Shown: positions 24,620-35,099 of the stretch, one piece after another
Layout of the letters: every line of letters starts with the position of its first letter
How positions within the stretch are numbered: position 1 is the stretch's first letter
From: Puccinia triticina
Lineage: Eukaryota > Basidiomycota > Pucciniomycetes > Pucciniales > Pucciniaceae
Assembly: GCF_026914185.1 (NCBI RefSeq)
Contig: NC_070559.1
Span: forward strand, 2,480,001-2,544,000
Length of the DNA: 64,000 bases
Direction: 5' to 3'
Translations under genes and position numbers: made by a program
The notes under the pieces: generated by a model
What the model saw: only the letters and a program-made list of their open reading frames with translations
What the model was told of the DNA's origin: nothing
Database searches by the model: none

Positions 24620-26035
24620 TTGTGTCACAAAAACCTACACACGCGCGTTTGTGTGACACGTAGACCATCACCTAGCCATATCATGCCAAGATGAGTGCCC
24701 CACAATCCCAGGGGCAAATTAGCTGAATCCTTCAATAATTGTATCTGATTTTCATCCATCAGTACCAAAATCTTGTTGAGGAGATTTTCTGAATTCATTC
24801 ACAAACCCTGGTTAATCTGAGGCTTCCCCTGGACTTCTTCCAGAATTCTCACGCCCTTGGGACAAAATTCAGCAGCTGAAGAACGTGTCACACAAATTTA
24901 CACATGTGTGCTGGTGTGTCACATTTTTCATCACTGAGCCAAGTGATTCCAACCTGAGTGCTCATGCAGAGCCAGGGGCTTAGGCGGACCCCTCAAAAAT
25001 TGTTCATAACGTTCAGCCATATGTACACCACGGGCCATCCAGGACATCCATTGGTTGGACCGATGGTCGCACCTTCGGCTGTCCGGCTCTTGCGCGGGGG
25101 AGTCCATCCTTTGGACGGACATTGTACTTCCCTCGCGTCGGATGGTTCGGACAAACCATCCCATGTACAGACCAGGGAGCGTTCAGCGGATGATTGAAGG
25201 ACCATCCGCTGGATGGCTCCACACTCCAGCGGGCATCAAAAAGTGAGTGGCCCGGCTGGCCAACGCACATCATTGCTCGCAAGGGGTGTCGAACATGCAA
25301 CCTGAGGAACAGTTGACCTCAAGAGCATGAATCTCCCGACTACGCCATTTCGACAGCACCTTGCAGTAACCCCACCTTCATCACACATAGACTACAACCA
25401 ACGATACCCCTTCGCCGTCCAACAGTCTATTGGACACTCAGATCAATTGCACAGTCTTGATCAAGGGTGTCCAAGGGTTTTTTTAATTGGTGTCCATTGG
25501 ACACCCTCATGAATGGAGGGTGATGCACATTGTTTCTTGTGATCATTAGACACTCTCAACCAAGAGTGTCCGCTGGGCAACTTGTTTGGTGTCCATCGGA
25601 CACTCCGGCTGGAGTGTCCGATTGTTGGAGCGCACGTTTGCGTGAAAAGCGTCCATTGGACACTCCTGGAGGAGAGTGTCCGATGGATGCTATTTTTTGG
25701 GCGTCCAAATGACGCTTTGGCCAGCAAAGCGGCACTTGGACGCTTTTTGAAACCGTCCAAGTGATTCTTTTGCCCCGTAGCGTCCATCGGATGCTCTGGG
25801 AGCATCCTCTGGACGCTTCCAGGGCAAAAGCGTCCATCGGATGGGGCGGTTTCCCAGAAACCCGCCCCGTGGTGTACACAAATGATTTTGGGGATATTTT
25901 CTGAAGTCATACACAACTCCTGATTAATATGAGGTTTTTTCCACATGACTTTTCCCAGAACTTCAAATACTTTGTGAAAAAATTCCCCAACTAAAGAAAG
26001 TGTCACAAAAACTTACACATGTTTCTTTTTGTGTA
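24620..26035. repeat. Region bounded by diverged direct repeats, with palindromic 'GTGTCC' units inside
   Basis: 24775-24930 and 25886-26035 are diverged direct copies (both with ACACATG...GTGTCAC-type ends and TTAAT..GAGG inside). Between them, 25440-25850 holds units such as GTGTCCATCGGACACTC and GCGTCCATCGGATGCTC in alternating orientation. 25.02-25.24 kb holds related GGTTGGACCGATGGTC words. No gene is supported. Confidence 0.5.
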
Positions 26036-26102
26036 CCACTAACATATCTTGAGCTTTTTGGGATTTATGATAAACACATGATAGAATGAAATATATAGAG
26101 CT

Positions 26103-26395
26103 GGCACTTTGCACCCGGGTGCAGGTACCTTCCTGAACCTTGACCCAGAATGGACACCCACACCTGCTGGCTGTTACCTGTGTACTTCCATGGGTACCCA
26201 TCCACAGGTACCTAGTACCCACCAATGGGCACTAGGGGCAAGCAGAGCTGTGCAGAATGGTGATTTGTGCGCAGGTACCTGCCTGACTTTGGACCCAGAC
26301 TGGACACCCACACCTGCACCCGGCGGATACCTGCGCACTTCCACAGGTACCCACCCGCGGGTGCCAAGTACCCACCAACAGATGATAGGGGCCAG
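26103..26395 (-). repeat. GGTACC-rich repeat element, copy B (uninterrupted)
   Basis: Inverted, diverged copy of 23830-24530. Reversed, it reads GTCCATTCTGGGTCAAGG then TTCAGGAAGGTACC, without the 353-bp insertion found in copy A. Confidence 0.75.
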
Positions 26396-26465
26396 CTTTA
26401 GAAATATATATGATTCCTGTGGTAGATACCTTGTTTCTGCCAAGTATTTGATATTGATTTGCAAG

Positions 26466-27549
26466 CACCAGGGAAGATATGTTCCCACTCCCCAGGGAGT
26501 GCCAGAGCTGAATTTGATGTGAGTTTTGGTCGGATGTGAGCCTGATGTGCATCAGTAACTCATCCCTAAATGAATTGAAGTGGATGTAGAAGTGAGTCAA
26601 AAGTCAGTCAGAATTGATTTGGGAGTCAACACAATGTTGTGTAGAATTCTTTTGTTTTCTAGGTACAACTAGAGGAAAAAACATGATGGAATGATATTTC
26701 ACCCAAGTCCAACTCATCAATTGCTCCTGTTTGATGATGTCAAAGGATAGGAAAGCAAAATTGCCATTCCTGTAAAAAAAATGAGTTTCTTGTAATTCAC
26801 ATTATATGCCCTCATGTACAAAATTGAAGGAAAAGTCAACTTGGTATTATTGGGTTTAGAATTTCCAAATGTGCTAATGTTGCAGTAAAATTAGTGAAAC
26901 CCATTTTCTTGGAAATGCTGTAATTAATTCGAATTTGGCTAAAAAAATGGTGATAAACTATTGTATTGGGGTGAAAGTCTGAGGTAAGTCAAGGTTGGAT
27001 TGCAGTGCCACCCCAGCTTGGCCACATATCCTGGCCTCTTCACAAAAATGATTGTGTGATTTTTTGTTTTTTTTGCTTTTCAAAATCCACATGTGCACAT
27101 GCAAGTGAACTTTTTTGCACTTTGCTAATAGTCACCCTGATGTACGCGCGTACATTGAGGTGGAAATATCACAGGATGGGCCTTTCACAGCCACATGAAA
27201 AGTAAAAACTTTGTGTTGAGACACCAATTGTCCCCCTGATGTAGGCGAGTACATGAGGGGGACAATATGACATACTGTGCCTTTCACATCCCCATGAAAA
27301 GGACACACTGGTCATGGAGCCAAGAAAGCCCTATATTTTGGATGAGTTCTGGATGAATTCCAGATGAGTTCTGGATTATTCCTTGGCAAGTTATGGTTTA
27401 TTTCAGGATGATTTCCAACTGATTTCAAGCTGACTTCCAGTCTTTTTCATACCTATTCCATATTTCTTTACCAAAGGCCTCCAGCGCAGTTATGGAAAAA
27501 AGTTATGGTAAGGCACTCCCTGGGGAGTCGGAACATATCTCCCCTGGTG
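26466..27549. mobile_element. CACTA-like element with hairpin ends, 1,084 bp, TSD AAG
   Basis: Ends CACCAGGGAAGATATGTTCC and, reversed, CACCAGGGGAGATATGTTCC, each followed by ACTCCCCAGGGAGTGCC. AAG flanks both sides. The interior is non-coding, with an imperfect duplicated block near 27.12-27.30 kb (TGATGTACGCG...TACAT and TGATGTAGGCG...TACAT). Same family type as the 8.6-kb element at 10071. Confidence 0.8.
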
Positions 27550-29142
27550 AAGGTAGTTGAAAGGGTGCTCTAAAATAGTTCCAGTAATAACTAGAGTCAA
27601 GTTGGAGCTGGTTTTCAATTGAATTCAACTCCTTTCCAAAGTGCTTTCAGCTCAATTGAGCATAAGTTAAACATAAATTCATCATGAATTCAGCATACAT
27701 TGAGGCCCGAGTTCCAGGACATATCTAACAGGGTTCTTAAACAATGTTGTGTGATGGCACTTGCACGCAAGGGCCAAGCAAACTCCCATGGTGTCAGATC
27801 TGGATTTCCAGATCGACAGGAAGTCCTCCAGTGTGTATTATTTTAGCTGAGCATTTAGCTGAACCAATGTAGATGCTCTCAGGACGTAAAAGGAGGTGAA
27901 TGTAGAAGATTACGGCTTGATGAAGCCTCCCGGAACGCGGGGTCCAGAGCACCCCACTTCTGCGCATCTGAAATTCCCAATGGGAGACTGTCAGGTACTG
28001 GTATTTTCCTGCTGTGGTGTTATATACAGGCGTGTGGTGGATGCAGAATTTCCAAAGGCAACAGCTCAGGTGAAATGCACCCGCAGATGAGCACACTGCG
28101 CATCTGTGTGCGCAAGCATTTGGAGAATGCATGTTCATGTCCGGAAGGCACAGTGTGGAGCTTGAATGTGTCTGAATAAAGCATCCAGAATGCTTGCTTA
28201 ATCTGGGGGATGCACGATTGGGGCAGCCAGGGAAAATATCCAGATCCCAGCGCAGAGCTGATAGCTGGAACAGCAAGGCTGAAAGCGCTATGCTTGACTA
28301 CAAAAATCAGCTCTTTTGTGTAAAAAATAGTGAAAGAGCTACTCTAGATGAACATTAGCATTAGCGCTAGCATATAGCCCCTTCTGAAAGTGGTAGAAAA
28401 GCACCGGCATGACTACTGAAAATCTGACCTGCCAATAGCGCAGCATTTCTTCTCTTGCCTTTGCAAATGTTCAGCGTAGCAGCGGGAATAGCCCTCTCTG
28501 GGGCGACCAGCCCGCTGATGCGTCACCAAAAGCGCAGCGAATGAGGCTGGCGCTGCTTGTAAAATCGTAGTGGGCAAGAGCGCCTTCCAGAGGGAAATCC
28601 CAAAGATGCAAAAACCGATGATCAATCCTCCATCACTTCATGATGGTGAGGATCAAGGGGCCTCCTGCCTCGGGCTGCGCGCGCTTCGCGAGACACATGC
28701 CTGCAGCAGAGGGATGCCAACTCAGACCGGAGGCCTGCCCAAGGCCGGTGCCGTTGCAGCAGCTCGGACTCCGGCGTGGCCGAGGACTTCCGGTGGACCC
28801 AGGGACGCCCGCAGATGGCGGCTTAGACCCGAAAAGTCTAACCAGAGTTTTGCAGGCAAATCCCGCGTTGAGGGATGCAGAGCAGACAGCCCGGCAGGCC
28901 GGGAAGGGTGGAACACGGTATCCTGGCGTCCGGCGCGCGCAGGAGAGCCGGCCTTCGACCACAGTGGCGCACAGACGACGCAGGAAGCCGCGGCCGCTCG
29001 GGCTCCTCCCTCATCCTATCCACACACACACACACACACAGAGAGAGATCGGCACACATGGGTGGGGCGCGAGAGGGGCCGGGTCTCTCGATTATTTGTA
29101 CACATGGGGACAGGAGCGGGGGTGGGAGGCGTACAACGGGGG
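27550..29142. other. Interval downstream of GUP1-like gene; no supported gene
   Basis: 27.55-28.5 kb is A/T-rich. 28.5-29.14 kb is GC-rich with a CA/GA microsatellite near 29025-29050. Long GC-rich frames on the plus strand here are antisense or composition artefacts. Confidence 0.5.
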
Positions 29143-31643
29143 TCAGCATTTGCGCTGGATGCCTTCGCGCGCCTCGGCCGCTCTAGCGAGCGCAGACAGC
29201 CGGGGATATCAGTGTTGGGTGAGAGGGTGCGGGAGAGGGGGGGGAGGACGGACCGGTACTCGATCATGACCTGGACGGCGCAGAAGACGACGACGAGGAT
29301 GGCGGCGAGCACTTGCAGGCCTGTGTCTCGCCCGCCGGGTCAGCCGACAGCAGAAAGGAAGAGAGCGAGCGGGGACGGACCGGCCCAGGAGCCGAGCAGC
29401 TCGCGCCACATCATCTGCACGCCCGCGACGCCGATGGAGAAGCCGACGAGGTTGGCGCTCATCATGGAGAGCACGTTGGCGGCGCCGCCGAGCGCCACGA
29501 GGTGTCTGAACCAGGGCCGCTCGCGCCACTGTTTTCCGCCCCCCCCCCGTCAACACGCACTCGTCCTGAAGGGTAGAGGAAGGGAGAGGGAGAGGACTGA
29601 CGGGGTGGGCGGCGAAGACGCGCTTGGCCAGGACTTCCGGGAGCACGAACAGGCTCACCAGCCACCCCCACGTCAGCAGCTTCAGCGACAGGTCGTGCCA
29701 CAGCGCCACGAACGTGAACACCAGCACGGTCGCGGGGACCATGTTCCGCGCGCCGCCCACCGGCACATACAGGTATCTGGCCCACACACACACACACACA
29801 CCCGTCAGCTGCCACCAAGTTAAAAGAGAGGGAGGGGGGGGTACTACCGGACGATCCACAGGTTGTAGCTCCGGTGCCAGCTGCGCCAGAACTCGAGCGT
29901 CGAGAAGTTGTTCGACATGCACCGGATCATGTTCTCCGGCGGGTCGATGCCGTCGAGGAGCGCCCAGAGGCGGAAGAAGCGCCACGGAATCAGCAGCTAC
30001 TTCGCGTCCATCACATCAGCACTGTCCTGTAGCACATGAGCAGGAGGAGAGAGAGAGAGAGAGCACCTTGAGCCAGATGATGATCAGGTTCCAGTAGCCG
30101 ATCACGCCCAGCTCGAGCGGCGAGTCGCCCTGCCACCCTTGGCTGTCCTTGATGGCCACGACGTACATGTAATGCAGGATGCATTCGAGGACGGCCAGAC
30201 ACACGAGGAAGCGCACGGTGTATCCGAGGACGGCCGGCGCGGTGATCGTCCGGGGCCGCTGCTTCATCTGTCTCCCCTCTCTCTCATCAGCACTCTCTCT
30301 CTCTCTGCGGGGAGAGGGGAGGGGAGGCGGGGGACTGACCTGGGAGACGTAGTTGTTGAACGTCAGGATCGGGCCGGCGATGTACAGCGGCGGGTAGCAC
30401 ACGTAGTTGAAGTATTGCTGGAAGTCGTACTCTGCGGCGCTCCGGGCGGCCCGGACGCGTTCTTTTTCGGCCTCGGGCTCCGCGTCGGTCTACCGGAACA
30501 AGAGAGGTCAGGGAGGCGAGTGCGGGAGGGGAGGGGGGAGATGTGCTGACGGGGGCGGCGGCGAAGCCCTCTTGGGCGGCCCATTGGTAGTCCAGGGCGT
30601 ACGAGATCAGGCGCAGGGAGGAGATGTTGAAGCCGATCTGCCAGCGGGGGATGAGGCCCTTGAACGGCGGCTCGTCCTTGCCCAAACAGCCAGCTAAGCG
30701 AGTGACAGTGTGTTATGTGCATAGAGAGAGGGGGGGGGGGGGCTCACGAGGACGGCGAGGGCGGGGGCGAGGGCGGCGAAGCGGTAGCCGTCCCAGTAGT
30801 CGTTCGCGAACAGCACGGCAAGGTTGGCCGTCCAGACGAGCGCGCTGGCGGCCCGGGGCTTCAGGGGCAGCCGGGCGAGGCGGAAGTTGAGCGCCAGGAG
30901 GGCGAGGATCTTGGCGGCGGATGCGCCGTGCAGGGCGGCCAGGATGGCCGCGGCGGCGACGGTCTGGACGTCCTTGCGGCGGGCGCCCAGACGGCGGACG
31001 AGCGGCCACAGACACAGATACGCGGTCGCGAGCAGGACCAGCTTGGGCAGCCCGAGCCGGAAGCGGCGGTACTGCATGTCCGAGTTGTCCTGCACTCTCT
31101 CTGTCCGTCAGCGGTGGTGGACAGGGACACAGGGAGAGAGCGAGGGCGTACGACCATGCGGCCGCGGATCCAGCCGGGCGACAGTCTGTGCTGGAAGCGG
31201 GCGTAGTTGGGGTGTGCGGCTGAGCGAGCGACGGGCGTCAGTGGCCAGCAGCGGCAGAGGGGGGGAGAGGGGACGGACGGGAGGAGAGGCGGAGGGCGGC
31301 ATGGACGATGGCGAGGAGGGCGGCGGCGAGGACGGCGCAGTAGAGGAGGAACTCGGGGGCGGCCCAGCGGGCGGTCGCGGGGCGTGCGGGCAGCATGGGC
31401 GAGGCCTGGGCGGGGACGGCGACGGTGAGTGCGGTGGGGCTGAAGGCCCAGCGCGGGCCGGCCGGGCGGGGGAGCCGGTCGAGCGCGGGCGGCGCCGAGC
31501 AGGGGGCGGGTGGGCCGGGGCGGGCGGGGGCGGTGGTGATGTGCGCCGGGAGGTGTCTGCGCGGTCGGCGTGCTGTGAGGGGGGAGCCGGTCAGTGCGGG
31601 TGGGGTGTGGGCAGGGCTAGGTGGGCTTACTGGGGGCGGCCAT
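29143..31643 (-). CDS. GUP1: GUP1-like membrane-bound O-acyltransferase (MBOAT family)
   Basis: Twelve exons join to 589 codons without a break: 31643-31631, 31572-31279, 31219-31155, 31089-30748, 30676-30551, 30489-30340, 30267-30067, 29996-29848, 29776-29602, 29528-29381, 29320-29254, 29182-29143. Hallmarks in order: [11 protein letters not shown] then [15 protein letters not shown], a cytosol/lumen loop, [62 protein letters not shown] with the MBOAT histidine, FTFVALWHD with the second histidine, and the terminal GIQRKC. Many hydrophobic segments fit a polytopic ER/plasma-membrane enzyme. In yeast Gup1 remodels GPI-anchor lipids and affects glycerol uptake. The first exon encodes only four residues; its ATG is the only in-frame one. 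Several introns contain CA or CT microsatellites. Confidence 0.95.
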
Positions 31644-32237
31644 GCGGTTCGCGGCGGAGCGGATGTCGCTGAGCTGGGATCCCGCGAGCGAAAGGTCTGC
31701 CCGCCCCGGTCGGGCTCGAGGACTCCCCGGGGCCACCCCAGCCTCGCCAGCGCTCAAACGCAAGGCCTCGTGGCCGCGGCTGGTGCTTACCCGGCGGGCT
31801 GCCGGCACAACGCAGGAAGCGCACGGTCTGGGGGGATTGGATACTTATCCCAGGAGATCGGTTTGACCGTTCCATCGGTTTTGTTGAGTGGCGGCTCCCT
31901 GCCCGGACGCAGTGGGAACACACCGCTGTTGGATTGCGCAGGGAGAAAGGACTGCACACAACCCGAACCTGCCCGACAGAGAGGACGAGCAAGACATCCC
32001 AAGAGGTGACATTTTCTTGAACGCGGGACCAACACGCTCACAGAGCGAATCTCCCGTGGGGCGTGTCACCGTCCACTTTGAACCCTGAGACAGCCTCTCA
32101 TCGATGGGCTATCTGGACGAGCATATTCTATACACCTTAAGAAAACGGACTGCGATTGCTTGCTTGAGAAAGATTGTAAAGAGACACAAGAGTTGGAGAT
32201 TTTTGGATGTTCAGGCAGAGAGAACAAGGCTTGTTTT

Positions 32238-33396
32238 TTAGTAACCGGAGTCGGGGTAAGTGGGCTTGGGAGAGGAGACGGGATGGTAGATGGGCTGAGG
32301 GAGCTTGTGCGAGTCGTCGTTGTGGCCGAACGGGCCCTTGGAGGTAGGCGACTGGGCGTCGCCGTCGACCGGCGGCTCGGGGGCGACGAACGAGCGGCCG
32401 TGCCTGTCCGCGTCGTCGTCCTTCGCCCCGTCCTCGTCCTCATCATCCTCGTCATCCTCGTCCTCGTTCTCGTCCTCGGCGCCGTCCTTGCCGGCCCCCG
32501 GGGCCTCAGAGTACGGCTGCTTGGACGGGTCCTCGAGCTTCTCTCCCGGGCGGCTCGTGGCCGAGGCTGCGCAGCGCGGCCCGAGGAACGGAGGCATGTC
32601 AGCGGAGGGCAGGGCGTTCAGCGAGGAGAACACAGGAGCGGCGTACATCCCGTGCCGTTCCAGCCGCGCGAGGTGGCGTTGTACGGATTGCCTTGGTAGG
32701 CCGATGGGCCGCGCTTGCCGGACAGGGTGCAGTCGGTGCTGTTCTTGCCCGAGTACGGCTTCAAGGACGGCCCGTCGGGGCTGTGGCTGATCCACGGCCG
32801 GCCGTCGTCGGCGGCGGCGGACGAGGATCCGGGCTGCTTCTTCTCGGCACTCGCGACCGTCCCGTTCTGGGGCGCGGGATACCAGGCCCCGGAGGCGCCC
32901 GAGTCTTCGGCGCCCGGCTTGCCCTCGAGATCGCTCCCGTCGCCGGCCCACTTCTTGGCCGGCTGGGGCTGGTAGGACCCGTACGACCCCTTCTTGTATG
33001 GCTCCTCGGCCGTCTCATCCGGAGTACCCTGCTTCCTGGCGGCATCTGAGCGCATTCAGCCCCAAAGTCAGTCAAAGAGGCAATGGGAGTGGGCTGGGGA
33101 AGTCTCGGCCAGGAAAGAGATCCGGCATTCACCTTGGACAGTGCCGTTTTGGGAGCTCGAGTCGCTTCCGGGCTGTCCTGACCAGGGGATAGGGCCTGCT
33201 GAATGCCCGGAAATCACCGCCCTCAGCTCAGCCTCAAGTCACGGGGCAAGACCGCAGGGCTGAAGTACTCACGCTTGCCGCCCGGCCGGTATTGGTCGTA
33301 CGAAGATGGGTCTTGCTTGGTGTATGGGACGGCAAGCTCAGCGGACTTGCCGATGAAAAGGGAGGCCACAAGAATCCAGGCAGCTTTGAGCATCAT
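32238..33396 (-). CDS. Predicted secreted, acidic, low-complexity protein (298 aa)
   Basis: Four exons (33396-33273, 33177-33133, 33045-32647, 32566-32238) join in frame to 298 residues. The start is the paired ATG at 33396 because a clear signal peptide follows (MMLKAAWILVASLFIGKSA). The mature part is polar, rich in P, Y, K, G, S and D. It has repeated Y-containing KPYS/YSGK/QPYSE patches, possible N-glycosylation sites NGT and NST, and an acidic run of E and D near residues 210-230. No enzyme fold or cysteine-rich effector pattern is visible. A TATA-like AAATATTTA lies about 45 bases upstream of the ATG. It lies about 0.6 kb upstream of the GUP1-like gene on the same strand. Could be a cell-wall or host-facing secreted protein; function unknown. 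Confidence 0.85.
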
Positions 33397-35099
33397 GTTG
33401 GCGGCGGTACGGTCTGTACTAAAGGAGTGGGGCTGAGATAAATATTTAAGTCTAAGGATTGTGGAAGTTTGGATGGTAGACGAGGTGGGGCTGGAGGCTA
33501 GGGACCTCGGGACATGCCGCTGGGTGGCTCTTTTATCCTTGCAAACAACACCCAGGAAGCCACCAAGACGATGGCTTCGGCCCATGGGGGCGACGAACAC
33601 CAGGAGTAAAGAGGATTATCTAATCACGGATCTGATCCCGCAGTCGCACACAAGCGGTGACACCATCATATGATGCTCTGCTGCACGCTTTCCATAGCTC
33701 GAGCCGGCCGTCTGTGTGCGCCTGCATGACAAAGGACGACATGCTAGATCGGGCCAGATTGGCTGCTCGTCCACCTCTTCACCCTTGGGCGGATGTGCGG
33801 CTTGCTCTGGATTGTGTGCCCTCCTTCTGCGCAAGAAAGGCGGCCGTCCCTCGCGGCTCCCCCCTTTAAGAGTGACCTCCCCGGCCACATGTTGTAGTCC
33901 GTGTCGCCATATATTCATAGCGTGCCAGCAGCCAAGAATGCCGTGCTTGTATTTAAATAATAATAACTGCTATTCTTTATGACCAATATAGCAGAGCTCT
34001 GCGGACGCAGAAAGTATTCACAAAGTCACCCTTTGAATTTGCACCTTCGGGGACTGTATGTACGCGCTAGGGGTAGCAGTCATCTGATCTTCATGGTGAA
34101 CTCGGTTGAACTCAATGAATCTTGGTGAGTAGGAATCAGCTGTGTACACTGTACATCAACGGTCTGTCATGGCCGGTTCTTTGAAGCCGACTCAGTGATC
34201 CCCCATGCAAGGGGTACCGCGAACATATTGAAGTGCTAGATTATCCTGTGCATCGTCAGACAATCCAGATGGATATGAGCCATCCAGTTCGCAATCTCGA
34301 TTCTCGACCATTCTGGGCCAAAAACAAGCTGCGTCACGCTGCGTGTGCAGTCTGGCCAAGCATCACATGAGAGACGATGTCATGAGGCATTCAAGCAGCG
34401 TAATGGGGCCCGGCCCTCGTGCACTTGGCGATTTCGCCTCTGGCCTCCTCGGCTGCGGCGCCCTTCCACGGGCCGGCTTGGCCTCCCGCCGGTGGGGCCC
34501 GAAGGGGCCGCACCGGCCGTCCGCGCCCGCGCGGGTCGCGCGCTCGCAGCCGTGATGGGCCAACCGCGTAGCTTTTCGCTCATGCATTTGGAACAATAAG
34601 TTCGTGCAACATGAGCATTGTAAAATGTCGACCTTCGGTCACCGGAAATGGCAATACTATCCAAAAGAAAACAAATGGACAAAGATGGCCACTTCGTCGC
34701 GGACGTGACCGCACCGAAAAGCTTGCCGACAAATGTTCCTCCGGAGCATCGAGGGGAAAAGCTTCGCACTGGCCGGAATGCAAGCCTCATATTCCGGGCC
34801 GCCCGGAAGACTCAGTCCAGCTTTACGGCAGCCTAGCAAAAAGCAACGCATTTCTGAGCCGCTGCATTCCACTTCTGCTTTCTTTCTGTGAGACACCATG
34901 TGCCGTCCTTTCGGAGCACTCTTTATGGAGGGAGAGCTTCGCCGGTATAAAGCAAGTGCTGAAATCCGTGCTGCTGCTCCCCCCATCGCCCCCATCGCCA
35001 TCCCCAAGCACACTAACCCAATCCCTCAGCACTCCAGCCTTTTTTTGCTCTTAGCTCCCCCCTACAAACCCTCATTACTCCCCTCTTCCTGCCTCCAGA
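33397..35099. promoter_or_regulatory. Divergent promoter interval between secreted-protein and zinc-finger genes
   Basis: 1.7 kb separates two outward-facing start codons. TATA-like boxes lie at about 33435-33445 (minus) and TATAAA at 34946-34951 (plus), the latter about 150 bases before the zinc-finger ATG. A C/T-rich tract (CCCCCCATCGCCCCCATCGC) near 34978 precedes that start. No coding frame here is supported. Confidence 0.5.

Noticed and set aside
25225..25365. tRNA-like stretch on the minus strand (GGCGTAGTCGGGAG ... ATGTTCGACACC)
   Set aside because: A- and B-box-like words are present, but I could not fold convincing D, anticodon and T arms; at best an old SINE remnant.
28570..29823. 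Long plus-strand open frame (417 codons) in GC-rich DNA
   Set aside because: It overlaps GUP1 exons antisense, runs through CA microsatellites and has no domain-like sequence; the frame is a composition artefact.
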